A DNA stretch of 64,000 bases from positions 11,735,512 to 11,799,511 of the forward strand of contig NW_024037048.1 of NCBI RefSeq assembly GCF_015706575.1. The letters are read 5' to 3'. Within the stretch, counting starts at the first letter, position 1. Each line of letters opens with the position of its first letter. The notes beneath the pieces are model-generated. The model worked only from the letters and a program-made list of their open reading frames with translations. It did no database searches and was not told where the DNA came from. This DNA is from Patiria miniata. Taxonomy: Eukaryota > Echinodermata > Asteroidea > Valvatida > Asterinidae. The translations under genes were made by a program, and so were the position numbers. Below are positions 12,704-25,110 of the stretch, piece after piece.

Positions 12704-14945
12704 CTAAATTAAAGGTATGGTGAATCTATCAGACTTCTTGCTGCCGATTCCTTTCACCTTGATCTTGGTTTTAGCTGAGAAGGAGCTGGAGGTCTTGACC
12801 ACGTCAACCAGTGACAGACAAACCTTGATACCACTCTTCTTGCCACACGCTTCGTAATCGTTGTCATCGACTGAAAAGAAATAGAGAACAATTTGCCAAT
12901 TGGTTTGGGTAGGTTATAGGAATCATACGAGTTCCACCTTTTAATATTCCCCCGGGAATTAGTAACATTTCTTCAACTTATCCCCCAATTCCCAGAAATC
13001 TTCAAAACAAGGGGGGTTTGAATTCAGGTCTAAAATATTTATGGCACGTCCATATTTGATTAGGTGCAAAACAGTTCGTTATTGCCAAGGAATATAACTA
13101 CGATTGCCCATGTAAAACATCGCATACGTGAGCTTCAGACAGGATATGGCTAATTTGCTTTTAAATTTTAAATTTCAAATTTTGCAATGTCATGAAACTT
13201 TTTACGATGGCTTAAAATACATTTCTGTCGCTTAACCCTGAAAGGGCAGGGGCGGAATCTGCCCCCCCCCCCCCCTTCAACTTTTTCCGCAGTACCCTTG
13301 CAATTTTTGTGTTCGCTTCCCGAGCTGTCCTGACGTTTTAGCCTCGAGCCTTGCGCATCTTTTGATACCAAAAACATAAAATTCGGGGCACGGGTTGCCG
13401 CGCAGAAACTTAATTTCCCCATATACGTAGTGTACACAAAACAGAATTACCATTGGTGCATATGAATAGTTAATTAGCCATCATTCCAAAACCCTTAGAC
13501 CTATAGTCATGACATTTTTTGGGTATGTTGATATTAAGCTGTTCTATGCATGTACCGCGTTTCATAATTTTTCGTCACTCGATGGCCAAGATCTGAGGGG
13601 GGCGGAACTCGCCCCCGGCTGTGAGATGGTCAACTTTCGAAAAAGGTGCGAAGTAAACCTGTAATCAGGCCTACAGTATTTACTGGTTTGGAAGAAAGCA
13701 AAGACTGTTTATATGTTAATATTGATAATATATGTTAATATGTATCAGATTCGAACCAGCCAACCGATCCCGCAAGCTCGGTGGTCTAGTGGTAAGACGT
13801 CTGCACTAGAAAGCCGGAGATCGTGAGGTCGTGGGCTCGAGTCTCACCCGAGTGTTTTTAGCTCGACCTTTCACTCGGGAGGTAACACGCTTGGTATACA
13901 GTGTTTATACGTCGGTGAAGGGCAGAACTTGATAATGATTTCCATCACTTCGACGCAAATTGCATCTTCTGAATACATATTTTTAAGGCCTGCAATAATA
14001 GCAATCAGACAAAGACTAAAATACCTACTTGAGAATGACACACTGGCGACGGTGCTACCCAGGAACTTCAGAGAAACCTTGACGAAGCTGGTGGTGATTT
14101 CAGTCGTACCACAAGCTGTGGCGTTGAAAACAAAACAAAATCATGTAACGAATCTGTGTCAAGTGAGCACATAATGGTTGTGGATTAGCAGCAGTTGTAC
14201 TTCACTGGAATAAGTCAGCTGGAATGAAATGCCTGTACAAGACTGGTGAACCAAAGCTAAGCTCTGAATTTACCGGAATCAGACTGGACTTGAGAGAGAG
14301 TACAACATGCGATGATTTCAATTATTTCAAAAAGTGATTAACCTTTATTTCCTTTATGTTTACAAATAAATCATTGTGCTATCGCCTTACAGCTTTCGAT
14401 ACAAAGCTCTTCTGTTTGCGTGAAAACCAGTTTCTGGGCTTAATTATGCTCGGTATATGCTACATGATTCCATTATTTTGGAACAAAGCAGGAGTGTATA
14501 ATAAGATGTAACCCTACCGTTGATCTTTTGCCCGAAGACTTTGAATCCAATACAACACTTGCACTTTGAATTTGAGCAATCGCAACCGGCGCCAGAGACC
14601 GATACTTCGTCCAATGCCTCCATCCACTCTGAAATAGAATTAAGAGTAATATTTATCCTTCACCAGCTTTAGATGATCAGGCCAAATGAGAAAAAAAAAC
14701 AGGCCAAATGAGAAAAACATAGACGAGAAGAGGGGAAAGAAGGACAAGACAACACAATCGAAAAGAAATTGTAAACGGATAACAAACTGTTTTCCATTTT
14801 TCATCCTGACGTATCTGTTGATAAGTCTTGAGAAAACCTCACCTTCATCAGTCAGCGCATTGTCTTCATCTTCCCAAGCCGCTGTCTCCAGCACCAAAGC
14901 TGTGAGCAAGACTACAGCCAACGCGATGAGAGCAAGTGTCTTCAT
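12704..14945 (-). CDS. Gene 1: secreted Cys-rich protein, 4 exons
   Basis: Exons on the minus strand: 14945-14843, 14628-14518, 14115-14029 and 12870-12704, predicting 155 residues. All introns are GT-AG and phase 1. Residues 1-23 (MKTLALIALAVVLLTALVLE..) are a signal peptide cleaved near TAA/WED. A short acidic linker follows (WEDEDNALTDEGEWMEALDE), then C-D-C-x4-C-K-C-C-I-G-F-K, then ACGTTE..VKVSLKFLGSTVAS, then EACGKK..KVCLSLVDVVK and a Lys-rich tail ending DRFTIPLI. The eight cysteines imply an extracellular, disulfide-bonded protein. The start is the only ATG in frame with the signal peptide, and a TATA box lies 88 bp upstream. Gene 2 is its tandem paralogue. The Cys spacing recalls DUF4773, but I cannot test this. 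A role as a defence or extracellular signalling peptide is inference. Intron 3 holds a poly-C run and a tRNA-like repeat. Confidence 0.85.
13776..13852 (+). repeat. tRNA-like sequence (SINE head or tRNA pseudogene)
   Basis: A 77-nt stretch has an A box TGGTCTAGTGG and a weak B box (GGCTCGAGTC, one base off GGTTCGANTC). GCTCGG pairs with CCGAG at the ends, and a T run follows as in Pol III termination. The acceptor stem is not fully paired and no clean anticodon loop forms, so a working tRNA is unlikely. It lies antisense inside intron 3 of gene 1. Confidence 0.4.
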
Positions 14946-15174
14946 GATGCGATGAATTCAACACAAGAACCTAGGTCAACACAAACACCACAGTCCAAGT
15001 ACGCTGATTCCCTGCCTGTGCTTCAGCTTTATACTCCTCGCGACACGGGCAGTGGATGTTTCCTTATCGTACGAGCAACACTGATTGGTTGATGTCTTCA
15101 CCTTGATGGTTTAATCACCCACGAAATATCGGAGAATTCACGTTCCGTTTAAAGTGGTGGCTGCAAACATTGAC
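14946..15174 (-). promoter_or_regulatory. Promoter and 5' leader of gene 1
   Basis: This aligns closely with 24862-25110 upstream of gene 2. It includes the leader CAACACAAGAACCTAGGTCA (given on the plus strand), a minus-strand TATAAAG at 15033-15027 lying 88 bp from the ATG, and a shared ACTGATTGGTT block (an inverted CCAAT-like site) about 55 bp further up. The conservation runs into the start of the duplicated block at 15175. Confidence 0.6.
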
Positions 15175-18100
15175 AAACTATAATTGTGACAGAAGATGTT
15201 CAATGCGCAAATGTCATGGTGCAATAAGGTTTTGAAAGTCATCTGCTAAATGGTCAGTTGAGAAATAGGTGGAGAAGACGGGAAGGGCGGCTTTCCAAAA
15301 CTTGAAACACATTTTTTCAGGGATTTCTACCCTCGCAAGCACCATGGATCCTCCATATCTTGCTTAAAACGGTCGTCGCTCGTCATAATCGGTTGTCGGG
15401 CGTAATCGGCCAAACGGACATAATGGTCGTGAACAGACGTACATGATATGTGATGACGACATGACGACGACTGTTCAAATTTCATACGCACAAACTCTTG
15501 AATTGTTATCTGCAGAAAAAAATGTCCCGATAGTGTAACGTCACGTGACATCTGATAACTTCATGTTGAGGTCATTTGAATTTTCATCTTTAACACATCC
15601 CGGTATATATGAGAATAATGTCAAGCTTTTTGGTTTGTAGATATAGGCCTTAGAAAAATGCCACTTTACTGTGATGTTCCATGACTTGTGGTGACGTCAT
15701 AATGGCATCACTTGAATTTTTATTTGTAGTGCGTCCCGGCTTATATCATGTTACAACTAAATCGCATCTATGGGCCTTAGAAAAGTTCAATTTTCATTTG
15801 TAACACATTCCTGTCCATGTGCTACGTCACGTGATACACGATGACTTCATTGTGACGAAAATCATAAGCGACAATCACCAGCTGAGAGTCTAAGTGTCTG
15901 CCAAGTTTATAGTCAATCAAACATATGAAAGTGCCAAGTGGATTGTTTAAAGAAAAACGTGTAAAAATACATATATGGAGCAAAAATGTACCTTTAATAT
16001 GACGTAAATTGACACCTGATGACGCCATGATGACGAAAATCTTTTTAGGGCCATATGTGGTGGTGGTGGTTTATGTAAATGCCAAATCTCTAGTCGATCA
16101 GATTAAGGAAAATGCAAAGTTTACCGGTGGAAGAAAAACGTTAACAAAACCTGTCGTGGAAAAAGGTTGAAAAGAGAGGAGAAAAAATCTTAACGAAGAC
16201 AAAAACATGTAATTGGGTTTTTTTTTCAAAAAAACTGCTGGTAAATTGAAGGCAATAGCTTAGTTTCAGTGTCTTACAAATTAAAAGTTGAAGGCATTGT
16301 GCATACCGAGTACGGAACTAATTACATGCAACAATCAATTTTCAAAATTATGAAAACAAACGATAACAAATGTTTTAATTGTTTTTACGGAAAATTGCTG
16401 GTAACTTGAAGCCAATGGAGGTCAATTTAAGATGAGACTCAGAACAAATTTCGATAGAAACAATTAAAGCGTCAAACAACTTCATATAAATACATAAACG
16501 ACATGTGAAAAAAATTAATTGTTCCTACTGAGTGGAAGGGTGGGTTTTTTTAAGCATTTTTTTAGATTTAAAATTTCGGACATTTTGTCCTCGAACAATT
16601 TGTTTGGTGACCTGCATCGATTTACATGTGAATTTTAAGCTAAAGTTTGGGATTCGTGACCACATGCGAGTGCAGCAAACAACATTGCGTTGGAAATTTA
16701 AAAATTGGGTGGGGGTACATGTACAATTTCCTTTTGCTTTTTACATACTTTTTTACAGTGAGTTTTATATTAAGAGCAATACACATTTTTAACTTGACTC
16801 AATATTCTACATTTTTCATCCGCCCAAAGTACGCATTAAGTACCCAGACAAGATACGATTAATTGCAAAAAAGGAATGTCTAAAAATCATTTTGATAATA
16901 CACAGATGGAAAACGGTTGGAGAGTGCACGCATGGATTATGAATTGAGCACCTAAAAATTATGTGTTGGATTCAGGAAATACTAGGCTCAGGTTGTAATG
17001 CTTACAGAAAATGTTGTAAGCGTAAGGCTTACGATCTGGGGGCACGTTAATTATTTGTCGAGGTAATACATTTGTCACACTGCCTAATTTCTTTTCTCGA
17101 AAGCCCACAATTCAGCTGAATTTTCACTGCAAGATTTTAATCCCGTGAATTTGCTTCATTAAGTTTTTGATTATAAATATTAATATGTTTGAGAATTTGT
17201 ATGGTATCTATAGGTGATACCAATGACCTGAATTTATCACAAAAGGAACACTCCAATCTCGGATTTTGGATTTTTCCCTAATATTCAAAATTGGACTTTC
17301 GACCTATTGGCGTAGACACCTAAAAATTTAACTTTAAATGGAACTCTTTGTGTATATCATTTCCTGCCCTTGTTTCAAGTAGACCTGTTTATGCAAAGAT
17401 TTTCCCTGAAAAAAAAGGTTTATTGAACACAAAGTGATTTATTTTAACCAATAAATAATTCGGGCAGCAAAAATAATCACAAATGCTTGATTTTCTTTTA
17501 AGAAAATATGCTATAGCATTACGCGGCAGTGTAAATAACCATTTATTTTAATAATTGGTTGATATAGAAAAGTCGTCTGCTGTGATCAGTCGTGTCTCGC
17601 GAAGTCTCATACGTGATGTGAACGGATTTTCTGACGGTCAACGGACGCAAACGAAAACATGACGCCCTCCATATTAATGTTTACGTTAACGTCTGATGAA
17701 ATAAATATTAGAGAAAAGTTTATAAAAGAACCTTTCCACTCTTTTGAGTGATAACATCAAAATATATTATATATTGTAAGTTGTTCTAGGTCAGGTCCTG
17801 TTTGTCCCAATTGACTGGACTAACAACTTAGTTTTATTGCCTTACTAGTTAAAAGATGAATGCATTTGGAGGCATCTTCACTCAAGAAGGATTGTTCGGG
17901 GTCAAGCCCTCGGATCCGACCTCGCCCGTACGGAACTAATTACACTCAACAATCAATTCAAAATATGAAGGAAAAAATGTAACAAATGTTTGTATTGCTT
18001 TTGCGAAAAATTGCTGGTAACTTGAAGCCACTATTCCGGTCAATTTCAGATAAGATCTAGAACAAAATTAGAAACCATCGAAAAGTCAAACACTTCAAGT

Positions 18101-18445
18101 CAATACCCAAACAACATGTGGAAAATATAGGTCAGGCTCCTGTTTAGCTCTCAATTGATGGGACCGAAAGCTTAGTTTAATTTCCTTACAAATTGAAAGT
18201 TGAAGCATTTGGAGGTAAAGCTACCTGCACTAACAAACAAGGCTTTTCCGGGGTTAATCCCAAGCCTGCCGATTTGACCTTGCTTATACAACTATCCGCG
18301 GCACGTTCTTATTAATCACTGCTCATGGCAATATTCAGCAGGTATTTTTGTTTATAACGTCACACGATGTAAATTACGCATACTTAATGTATCTTGTTAT
18401 TATACCTGTTTTTTCTCAAATATTTCACGTTTCTTTTCCGTATAG

Positions 18446-19077
18446 TGGGCACGTGTGGTCCAGCGGTGGAGCACAGGATTCATGATCGTAAGATTGTGGG
18501 TTCGAGCCCAAGGGCGGATCCAGAACACAATTTTTGGGGGGGCCAAAAAAAAATGTGGTCCCCCCAAAAAAAGTGGGTCTAAAAAATTACGGCGTGGGGT
18601 TCGGGGCCCGTGAGGGCCCCGAAAAATTTTGGATTCTAGATGCTCTGTGGTGCGATCTGAGGCAATTTCTGACCACTTTAACCAATTTTTTTTGAGGAAA
18701 AGATGGTGGTGTACTCATTGCCTGCCTTTATTGCGATGTCACATTAAAAAAAAAAAAAAATTGGTTTCGTTTTGGGGGGGGGCCATGGCCCCCTTTGGCC
18801 CCCCCCCCCCTGGATCCGCCCTTGTTCGAGCCCCACCGTGACCATGCGTGTTGTGCCCTTGAAAGGCGCTTTACCTCAATTACCAGCATTATTATTCAAT
18901 GCTGGGAAGGTAGCAGACTCGCTGTGGAGGAGGTGTGGCGATCCCCCCATCGCAGCATATGAGTCTGGCCCAATCGCTAAACGAAAAAGAGATGGGCACT
19001 CCGTTCCTGTGAACGCAGGTTCGTCCCTCTACCTTAAACTTTTCCGTTTACGAATTTCGAAGGAATATAATGCCCTG
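18446..19077 (+). mobile_element. tRNA-derived SINE family 1, split by MITE
   Basis: Same SINE copy as at 4590-4880. The A box (TGGTCCAGCGG) and first B box (GGTTCGAGCC) are to the left of the insert. The body resumes after a duplicated TTCGAGCC at 18833. It is followed at once by the GGCC end of a PIF-like MITE at 19081. Confidence 0.7.
18509..18824. mobile_element. hAT-type MITE with 8-bp TSD
   Basis: The 15-bp inverted ends are CAAGGGCGGATCCAG and CTGGATCCGCCCTTG. The target duplication is TTCGAGCC at 18501-18508 and 18825-18832. The empty site is intact at the matching place in duplication copy 1 (about 4646-4653), which proves insertion after the duplication. The interior has G and C runs and a GGGGCCC hairpin and no reading frame. 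Relatives: 1-95, 32201-32534, and partial ends near 37388-37531 and 43960-44000. Confidence 0.9.
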
Positions 19078-19080
19078 TTA

Positions 19081-19318
19081 GGCCAAAAAAAGTCTTCGGT
19101 TTCTGGTACGGAGTTTGCCCTATAGCGGTGCGGCGATGCGGCTGTATTTTATTTCCATTTTTTTTTCTTCAAATGTCAGCTGATTACTGCAAATGGTGCC
19201 CGACTAAATTTAGTGCAAAATTTATAGGAGCCCAGAGAGGCCACATAAAGCTTATAATCGATCGTAACTCATTAAAAACACATTAAAATTGAGCAGCAGC
19301 AGGACTCCAGTCAAACCA
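19081..19318 (+). mobile_element. PIF/Harbinger-like MITE, right end deleted
   Basis: It starts GGCCAAAAAAAGTC after TTA (19078-19080) and matches 4914-5140 and 63427-63680. The right third was removed by the deletion that joins ACCAGT to CGAAGCTG. Confidence 0.65.
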
Positions 19319-20665
19319 GTCGAAGCTGTAGACCGTAACAGAGAAAGGTTCAATTGATGACAAGGCAAGAACGAGTTTTCCAATTATACGACGATGTGAC
19401 TGAGGTCGTTTTACGAACGTGAGAGGGCGCACTGCGGTCAACTTAACTCATTGTACTCGGACAAATACGGACCAAACTACAGTAAATTCGATTGTCGGAC
19501 CTATGAGGCGTCAGACCTATGAGGCGTTGGACTTATTGGCCTTTATTTGGTTGGGGACCCCTACGTTGACAGTTTATTCTCAAAACTCAATGGCTGTATT
19601 CACAGCTGACATTACCGTTGCCCACAAGGGGCGGATCAAGCTTTCACGAAAATGGGGGTGGGTGGGTAAGTGAAGGCGTGCTTTCTGCATTCCACGGCAA
19701 TTTGAGAAAAGACTTAGGAAGAAGGAACTTTAGTATAACATTTATTATTTTGGCCCCATTTTACGAGTTTCATAACAATAGTCAGCGGTCATTTGCAGCG
19801 GAACTGAATGGTTGCGACACCCTCCCCATTAATCCCCCCCCCCCCCAGATCTGTCCCCCCCCCCCCAAATATAGGCGACCTCGGACAAATGTTACATTGA
19901 AAAAACTAATTATTTAGCACTAAATCCTTAACGGTTAACTGCTCCACACAATGGGGACGAGGTTGATATTAGATATTAATACAGATTATATGGCTTTGTC
20001 TCTCAATTGTTACTAGGCTAGGCTTCGTACGGTGCATCATCGATCTTTTTAATGCATTTATTAATTAATTAATAAATGGTTACTACATATTATGTTATAA
20101 CATATTATGTACGACCAATCCCTAGCAGTCAATGTCGCAATGTGAAAACAATACCATCAATGTGTGGTTGTTAATAACATATATGCGATGACCCCAAAAC
20201 TCCAATAACTTTTCCCCCGAATTCTAGTCAAGTTGACCAGCTAAATCATGATGTTGGCTTGAAAAATATTGTCCGATGAAGGTTATGAACTTATCATAAT
20301 TGCAGATCGATTTGCTTCTGCTCTGCGAGGTTATGTTACTGCTGAAAATAATGAAGAGTCTGCATTACAGTCTGAACGTTATCTCTGACAATGTCAAAGA
20401 TACAAGCAGCTCCATCGAATTTTGATAACTACCAAAAGATAAAATATAATCCATTCCGCGTTCGTTACAATACTGAGACTGATCCTAAAGCAAGGTTGAT
20501 TGCCATATAAGTCTAGAATATTCAAATTTGACTGTTTGGTAGTTTGAACTTGACACTTCCCAGGTTTTCAAAGTTGCGATGCCGTGATACGTTTAATGTC
20601 TATTGTCTTTATAATGTGGCGCCCTCTCTGTCGGCGTACGGTGTTTCAGAAAGAGTCTGGCTAAT

Positions 20666-21020
20666 ATTCGGGCGATTCACAATGTTGTGCGCCACCAAGA
20701 GTTTGTTTATAACCCCTTACGCAGTACTGAAGCAGAGTTTGCCACGGACAGTCAATTTTTTCAAGTTTATGGTCGACGAAACATGGCCCATTTCAACGAG
20801 TGTCAGTAAATAACTTGTGCTAATTTGTTATAGATTCGGGCATAGCATCCTGCCGCCTTACCAAAACACCATGTTGATAAAAAGAAAAAAGGGCAACCAG
20901 ATACTCAGATCATACGCTTACGAAACTACTGACCGGACAAACTATTACAATTTCAAATATCCCGCGCTGCGAATTTGTGGCAAACTCTTGGTGGCGCACT
21001 ACATTGTGAATCGCCCGAAT
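20666..21020. mobile_element. 355-bp MITE with ATTCGGGCGATTCACAAT ends
   Basis: The left end ATTCGGGCGATTCACAAT..GTGCGCCACCAAGAG and the right end CTCTTGGTGGCGCAC..ATTGTGAATCGCCCGAAT are inverted repeats of about 40 bp. In duplication copy 1 the left end is at about 7868, but the right end is gone beyond 8130. A short foldback of the same family is at 21919-22094, and a lone end is near 22431. Confidence 0.7.
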
Positions 21021-21306
21021 TGTAATGAGTGTGCCTGAAACATAATGACGTCACACTGTGTATAAATGTGCATTTTCCTATGGGAGCCAGGTGGTGACTA
21101 GAACCATGAAGCGCACGTGTAAACAAAGACTGACGTCATAATGCCGCGTTGTCTCGGATCAGGACTATTCCGTGAGGATAGTTTCAACGGAAATGGGCTT
21201 TTCATAATGAAATCCAGATAAGTTTACGGTTATACAAAAACATCCAGTAGTCAAAATTGACATCATCATCACGTGATGGATGGTTGGTAGTAGGCCTGGT
21301 TCCGAG

Positions 21307-24300
21307 CTAAATTAAAGGTATGGTGAATCTGTCAGACTTCTTGCTGCCGACTCCCTTCACCTTGATCTTGGTTTTAGCTGAGAAGGAGCTGGTGGTCTTG
21401 ACGACGTCAACCAGTGACAGACAAACCTTGATACCACTCTTCTTGCCACACGCTTCGTACTTATCGTCTGTCACTGAAAAAATAAAATGATAAATATTTT
21501 GCCAATAAGCTAGTTCGGTATGTCGATGAAGTTGTCCAGGTCAAAGGTCATTCGGGGAAAATCGCTGACGTAATGATACGCGATATAACGCGAACGCCCA
21601 TTCTGGTTGTAATTGGCGCACGAGCGTCGTGCGTGCGCCCGTTTCTGTGCGCGTTCATAATACGCCTTCGATTATCCCAAATGACCCATGACCCATTATA
21701 ATTGTGAGCATGCGTAGTTGAAATACCGAACTGCAACCTCCGGGTGTCGAGCAGTACGCGCCCACCACTACCTGCTCTCTCACCCTGGTATTGGATCATT
21801 TGCATGAGCAAGATTTTTGAACACGTATGCAAATGAGGAATAGTCACTGTCTGGTGCCTGTCTGTGCATAACATTTGCGTTTGTTTTTGTATGCGGTGTC
21901 TGGGGTAAAAACAGAATCAATACGGGCGATTCACAATAGTGCGCTTCCAAGAGTTTGCAACACGTTGGCCAATCACAATGTGCGAAATCTGTCGACCCAA
22001 TGCGCGTTTGGAAAAGGTCGACAGATTTCGCGCATTGTGATTGGCCAACGCGTTGCAAACTCTTGGAGGCGCACTATTGTGAATCGCCCGTATTCGTCGC
22101 AGCGCGAGCATGGCGTGAGTTACGAAAATACGATTTTATTTTGATTAAACTGTTGCGATCTTAACGAGACAACATGTAGTATCACATTTCATATTAATAA
22201 GAACAATTTGGAAGGAAATGAATATTTTCGACAAGGTGTGGACGAATGATCGCGAAAACACGTACTGCACGTTGTGAATAACAACACCAAGTATACGATA
22301 TAAATCAATTTCTAGCCAATTGCGGTATCGAATCAGGGATACAGGAAGAAAGTTTCCTATCCAGGGTTTCAATTGGAAACGACGTTGGAAATAAAGCACT
22401 TGGGACGAGGTTGACCGAACTGGCATATTCGGGCGATAAACAATATTCCGTGCGCTACCTAGAGTTTGCTACAGACTTAATTTTTCCAGGTGCATTAAAG
22501 GTATAGTCCATCATTTTTTAGTTGTGCATTTTGTTCGTTTGAAGCAACAAATGCGCTCAAAATCTAAAGAAGGGTGCTAACAACTAACCTGATGAAGTTT
22601 CAGCTCAGCCTCAGCTGTATATTTCGAGAAAAACAACATTCTACGATCTCTATTTCAAATCAAAAGTTGCTGAATCATGTTTTGAATTGGGCCTGAATTC
22701 AGTGTCCGAGACACGTTCTCACTGAGCGGATTGCAGCTACGCGATGTCGCGCACTGATACGACGAATTAAAGCAACTGCACGCGCGTGTGTGCGTCGTGT
22801 CAACGCTTGCGCGCGCTGCGCCGAATAAATAAAACGAACTACTAACCGGAAATTTCGCCGAATAAAGGCCTTCTTTCGTCGATTTCTTCAAAATGACAGC
22901 TTGCCAGAAAGAATAATTTCACTGGGAGTTTAGTCCCCTTACTATCGTTCAACCAAGTACGTTTTCAACACTAATTACGTCAGTTACTTTATGGACAGCT
23001 GCAAATGATGGACTGTAGCTTTAAAGGAGATGGTCGGCAAATTCGCAGCGCGGGGATATTAGTAGTTCGGTAGTTTAGTAAGCGTGTGATTCGAGTATCT
23101 GTTTGTCCTTTTCTTTTCATTTTGTCAATGTGTAGTTTCCTGTAAGGCGGCAAACGCTATGCATGCCCAAATCTATAAACAGAGTTCCAAATTTTATAAC
23201 ATTTCCCCAAGAATTAGTTACATTTTCCTAACAAATCGCCCAATGTCCAGAATTCTTCTGAACAGAAATTCAGTTAAATTAAGGTCGCAATATTTATGTC
23301 CAGATTTGAGTAGGTGCGAAATTCTCGGAATTTGGGAGGCGTGAGGATTATTTCAATATACTTTTAAACTACATATTAATTGTTTTACAAGGTAAAAATG
23401 GTGCTGAAAGAGAAGCCTAAATTAAGAAATAGCGATGGCTTCAAGACGGATGGTCAAAACCACATGCTTCTGTGAAATATTGTCAACACAATAGCACTGT
23501 GTGCAGAAAGACCACAAAGAACGTGCATAACTGCCATTGTGTGGACAAACTAGTTTGGACAATTTTTTTGTGAATGGCCGTTATTTCTTAACATGAGCTG
23601 TATTTTCAACGCTGTTTTACCATAAACGACCAATATCTTGTAGTTTAAGAATATCTGAAAACAATTTCAACATGAGTCTTTAAATTGGAGAAATCTGTCT
23701 CTGACAAAAGTGTAAACCTTTTGGAACCAGCTGTATACAGTATAGCTGCCAGACAAGCACTAAAACCGTACCTAAGAATGACGCACTGGCGACGGTGCTA
23801 CCCAGGAACTTCAGAGCCACCTTGATGAAGTTGTTGCTGTATTCAGTCGTACCACAAGCTGCAGTGTTCAAAACAAAACAAAATCGTATAGCAAAACTGG
23901 GTCAAGTGAGCACACAATAGTTGTGGAGCAGCAGTTGTACTTCACTGGAATAAGTGAGTTCAGACTCGAGATGCATACACAAAAACCGGTGGATCCCAGT
24001 TGAGTTGTGAAAGTTTATAAATTCACGCAAATCAAACTTGACTTGTAAGAGAAAGTTGCACATTCGACTATTTCATTTTTTTTTTCAAAAAGGGGTGAAA
24101 ACCATGATTAAGGACACAAATAAAATCCTTGTGATGTAATCTTAAAGCTTTCTATATACAAAGCTTTCTGGTAGCGATAATACCCATTTATGGGCTATTT
24201 TACTCGATACATGACATTCAATCTTCTTGAAAAACGCGCACAAGTGCGTATAATTACCTTCAATCGCGGACCCCTATTGTCCCTCTTTTTTTCTTCTAAT

Positions 24301-24861
24301 AGGAAGACTTTACATATGTTTTGTACACGTTCGTCAATTGTGGACCTTCGGGGATTGTGGACCCTGTTATCCTCTATTGTTCAACGTATACTGTTATCCT
24401 CTATTGATCACCGTCCCCTATTGAATGCAACACAAACTCGGGGTGTATAAATAGATGCAAACCTACCGTTGATCTTTTTCCCGACGATTTTGAATCCAAG
24501 ACAACACTTGCACACTGAATTAGAGCAATCGCAGCCGTTGGAGTCAGAATATTTGTCCATCGCCTCCTTCCACTCTAAAATACAATTAAGAACGATAATT
24601 ATCTTAAAACTAACTTTAGAAGACAAGGCCTCGCGTGACAAAACGAGACGGGGGGGTGGGACAAGACAATACGACCTACAAATGTATTACATGAGCAAAG
24701 AATAACCTATATTCCATATTTCATCTATGGCTTTTTACTAGTCTTGAGAATAACTCACCTTTATATGTAGGCGCTTTGTCCCCATCCTCCCAAGCCGCTG
24801 TCTCCTGCACAAAAGCCGTGAACAGGACTACAGCCAACGCGATGAGAGCAAGTGTCTTCAT
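21307..24861 (-). CDS. Gene 2: secreted Cys-rich protein, 4 exons
   Basis: Minus-strand exons 24861-24759, 24574-24467, 23858-23772 and 21473-21307 predict 154 residues, with GT-AG phase-1 introns as in gene 1. It has a signal peptide MKTLALIALAVVLFTAF.., the linker WEDGDKAPTYKGEWKEAMDK, CDCSNSVCKCCLGFKIVG in exon 2, ACGTTEYSNNFIKVALKFLG in exon 3, and YEACGKKSGIKVCLSLVDVV with a DRFTIPLI end in exon 4. It shares all eight cysteines with gene 1. Differences cluster in the linker and at the start of exon 4, while the last exon is nearly unchanged, which suggests selection for an intact protein. Intron 3 is about 2.3 kb and carries a 176-bp foldback MITE absent from gene 1. A TATA box is 91 bp upstream of the ATG. 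Product role unknown; see gene 1. Confidence 0.85.
21919..22094. mobile_element. 176-bp foldback MITE in intron 3 of gene 2
   Basis: Two arms of about 78 bp pair almost perfectly, from AATACGGGCGATTCACAATA to GGTCGACAGATTTCG. They surround a loop of about 25 bp. The ends belong to the GGGCGATTCACAAT family of 20666-21020, but the interior of that element has been lost. If transcribed within the pre-mRNA this stretch would fold into one long hairpin. Confidence 0.8.
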
Positions 24862-25110
24862 GATGCGATGAATTCAACACAAGAACCTAGGTCAACACAA
24901 ACACCTCATCAGCCCAGGTACGCTGATTCCCGGCCTGTGCTTTAGCTTTATACCCCGCGCGACAAGGGCAGCGGATGTTTCCTTGTCGTACGAGCAACAC
25001 TGATTGGTTAAATGTCTTCACCTTGACGCGTTTCCGTTTTAATTTCCACTAACATGGAAGAATCCAGGTTCCTTTTAAGAGAGGGGTGGCTGAAAACATG
25101 GACAAACTAT
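24862..25110 (-). promoter_or_regulatory. Promoter and 5' leader of gene 2
   Basis: Same layout as the gene 1 promoter. The minus-strand TATAAAG is at 24952-24946, the CAACACAAGAACCTAGGTCA leader (plus strand) is near 24875, and ACTGATTGGTT is about 55 bp further upstream. Similarity continues into 25111, the start of the third, diverged copy of the duplicated block. Confidence 0.6.

Larger units (their letters stand above)
15175..20970. repeat. Segmental duplication, copy 2
   Basis: Direct copy of 527-8130 at roughly 97% identity over sampled stretches. Relative to copy 1 it lacks two segments: one joins CTTGCTTAA to AACGGTCGTCGCTCG near 15365, and one joins ACCAGT to CGAAGCTG near 19318 with AGT microhomology. 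It gained a 316-bp MITE at 18509. It begins just beyond the promoter of gene 1 and ends near the 3' flank of gene 2, as expected from unequal exchange that copied gene plus flank. No gene is seen inside. Confidence 0.85.

Noticed and set aside
13776-13852. Functional tRNA gene
   Set aside because: The acceptor stem is imperfect, the B box is altered and no clear anticodon arm forms; it is better read as a tRNA-derived repeat.
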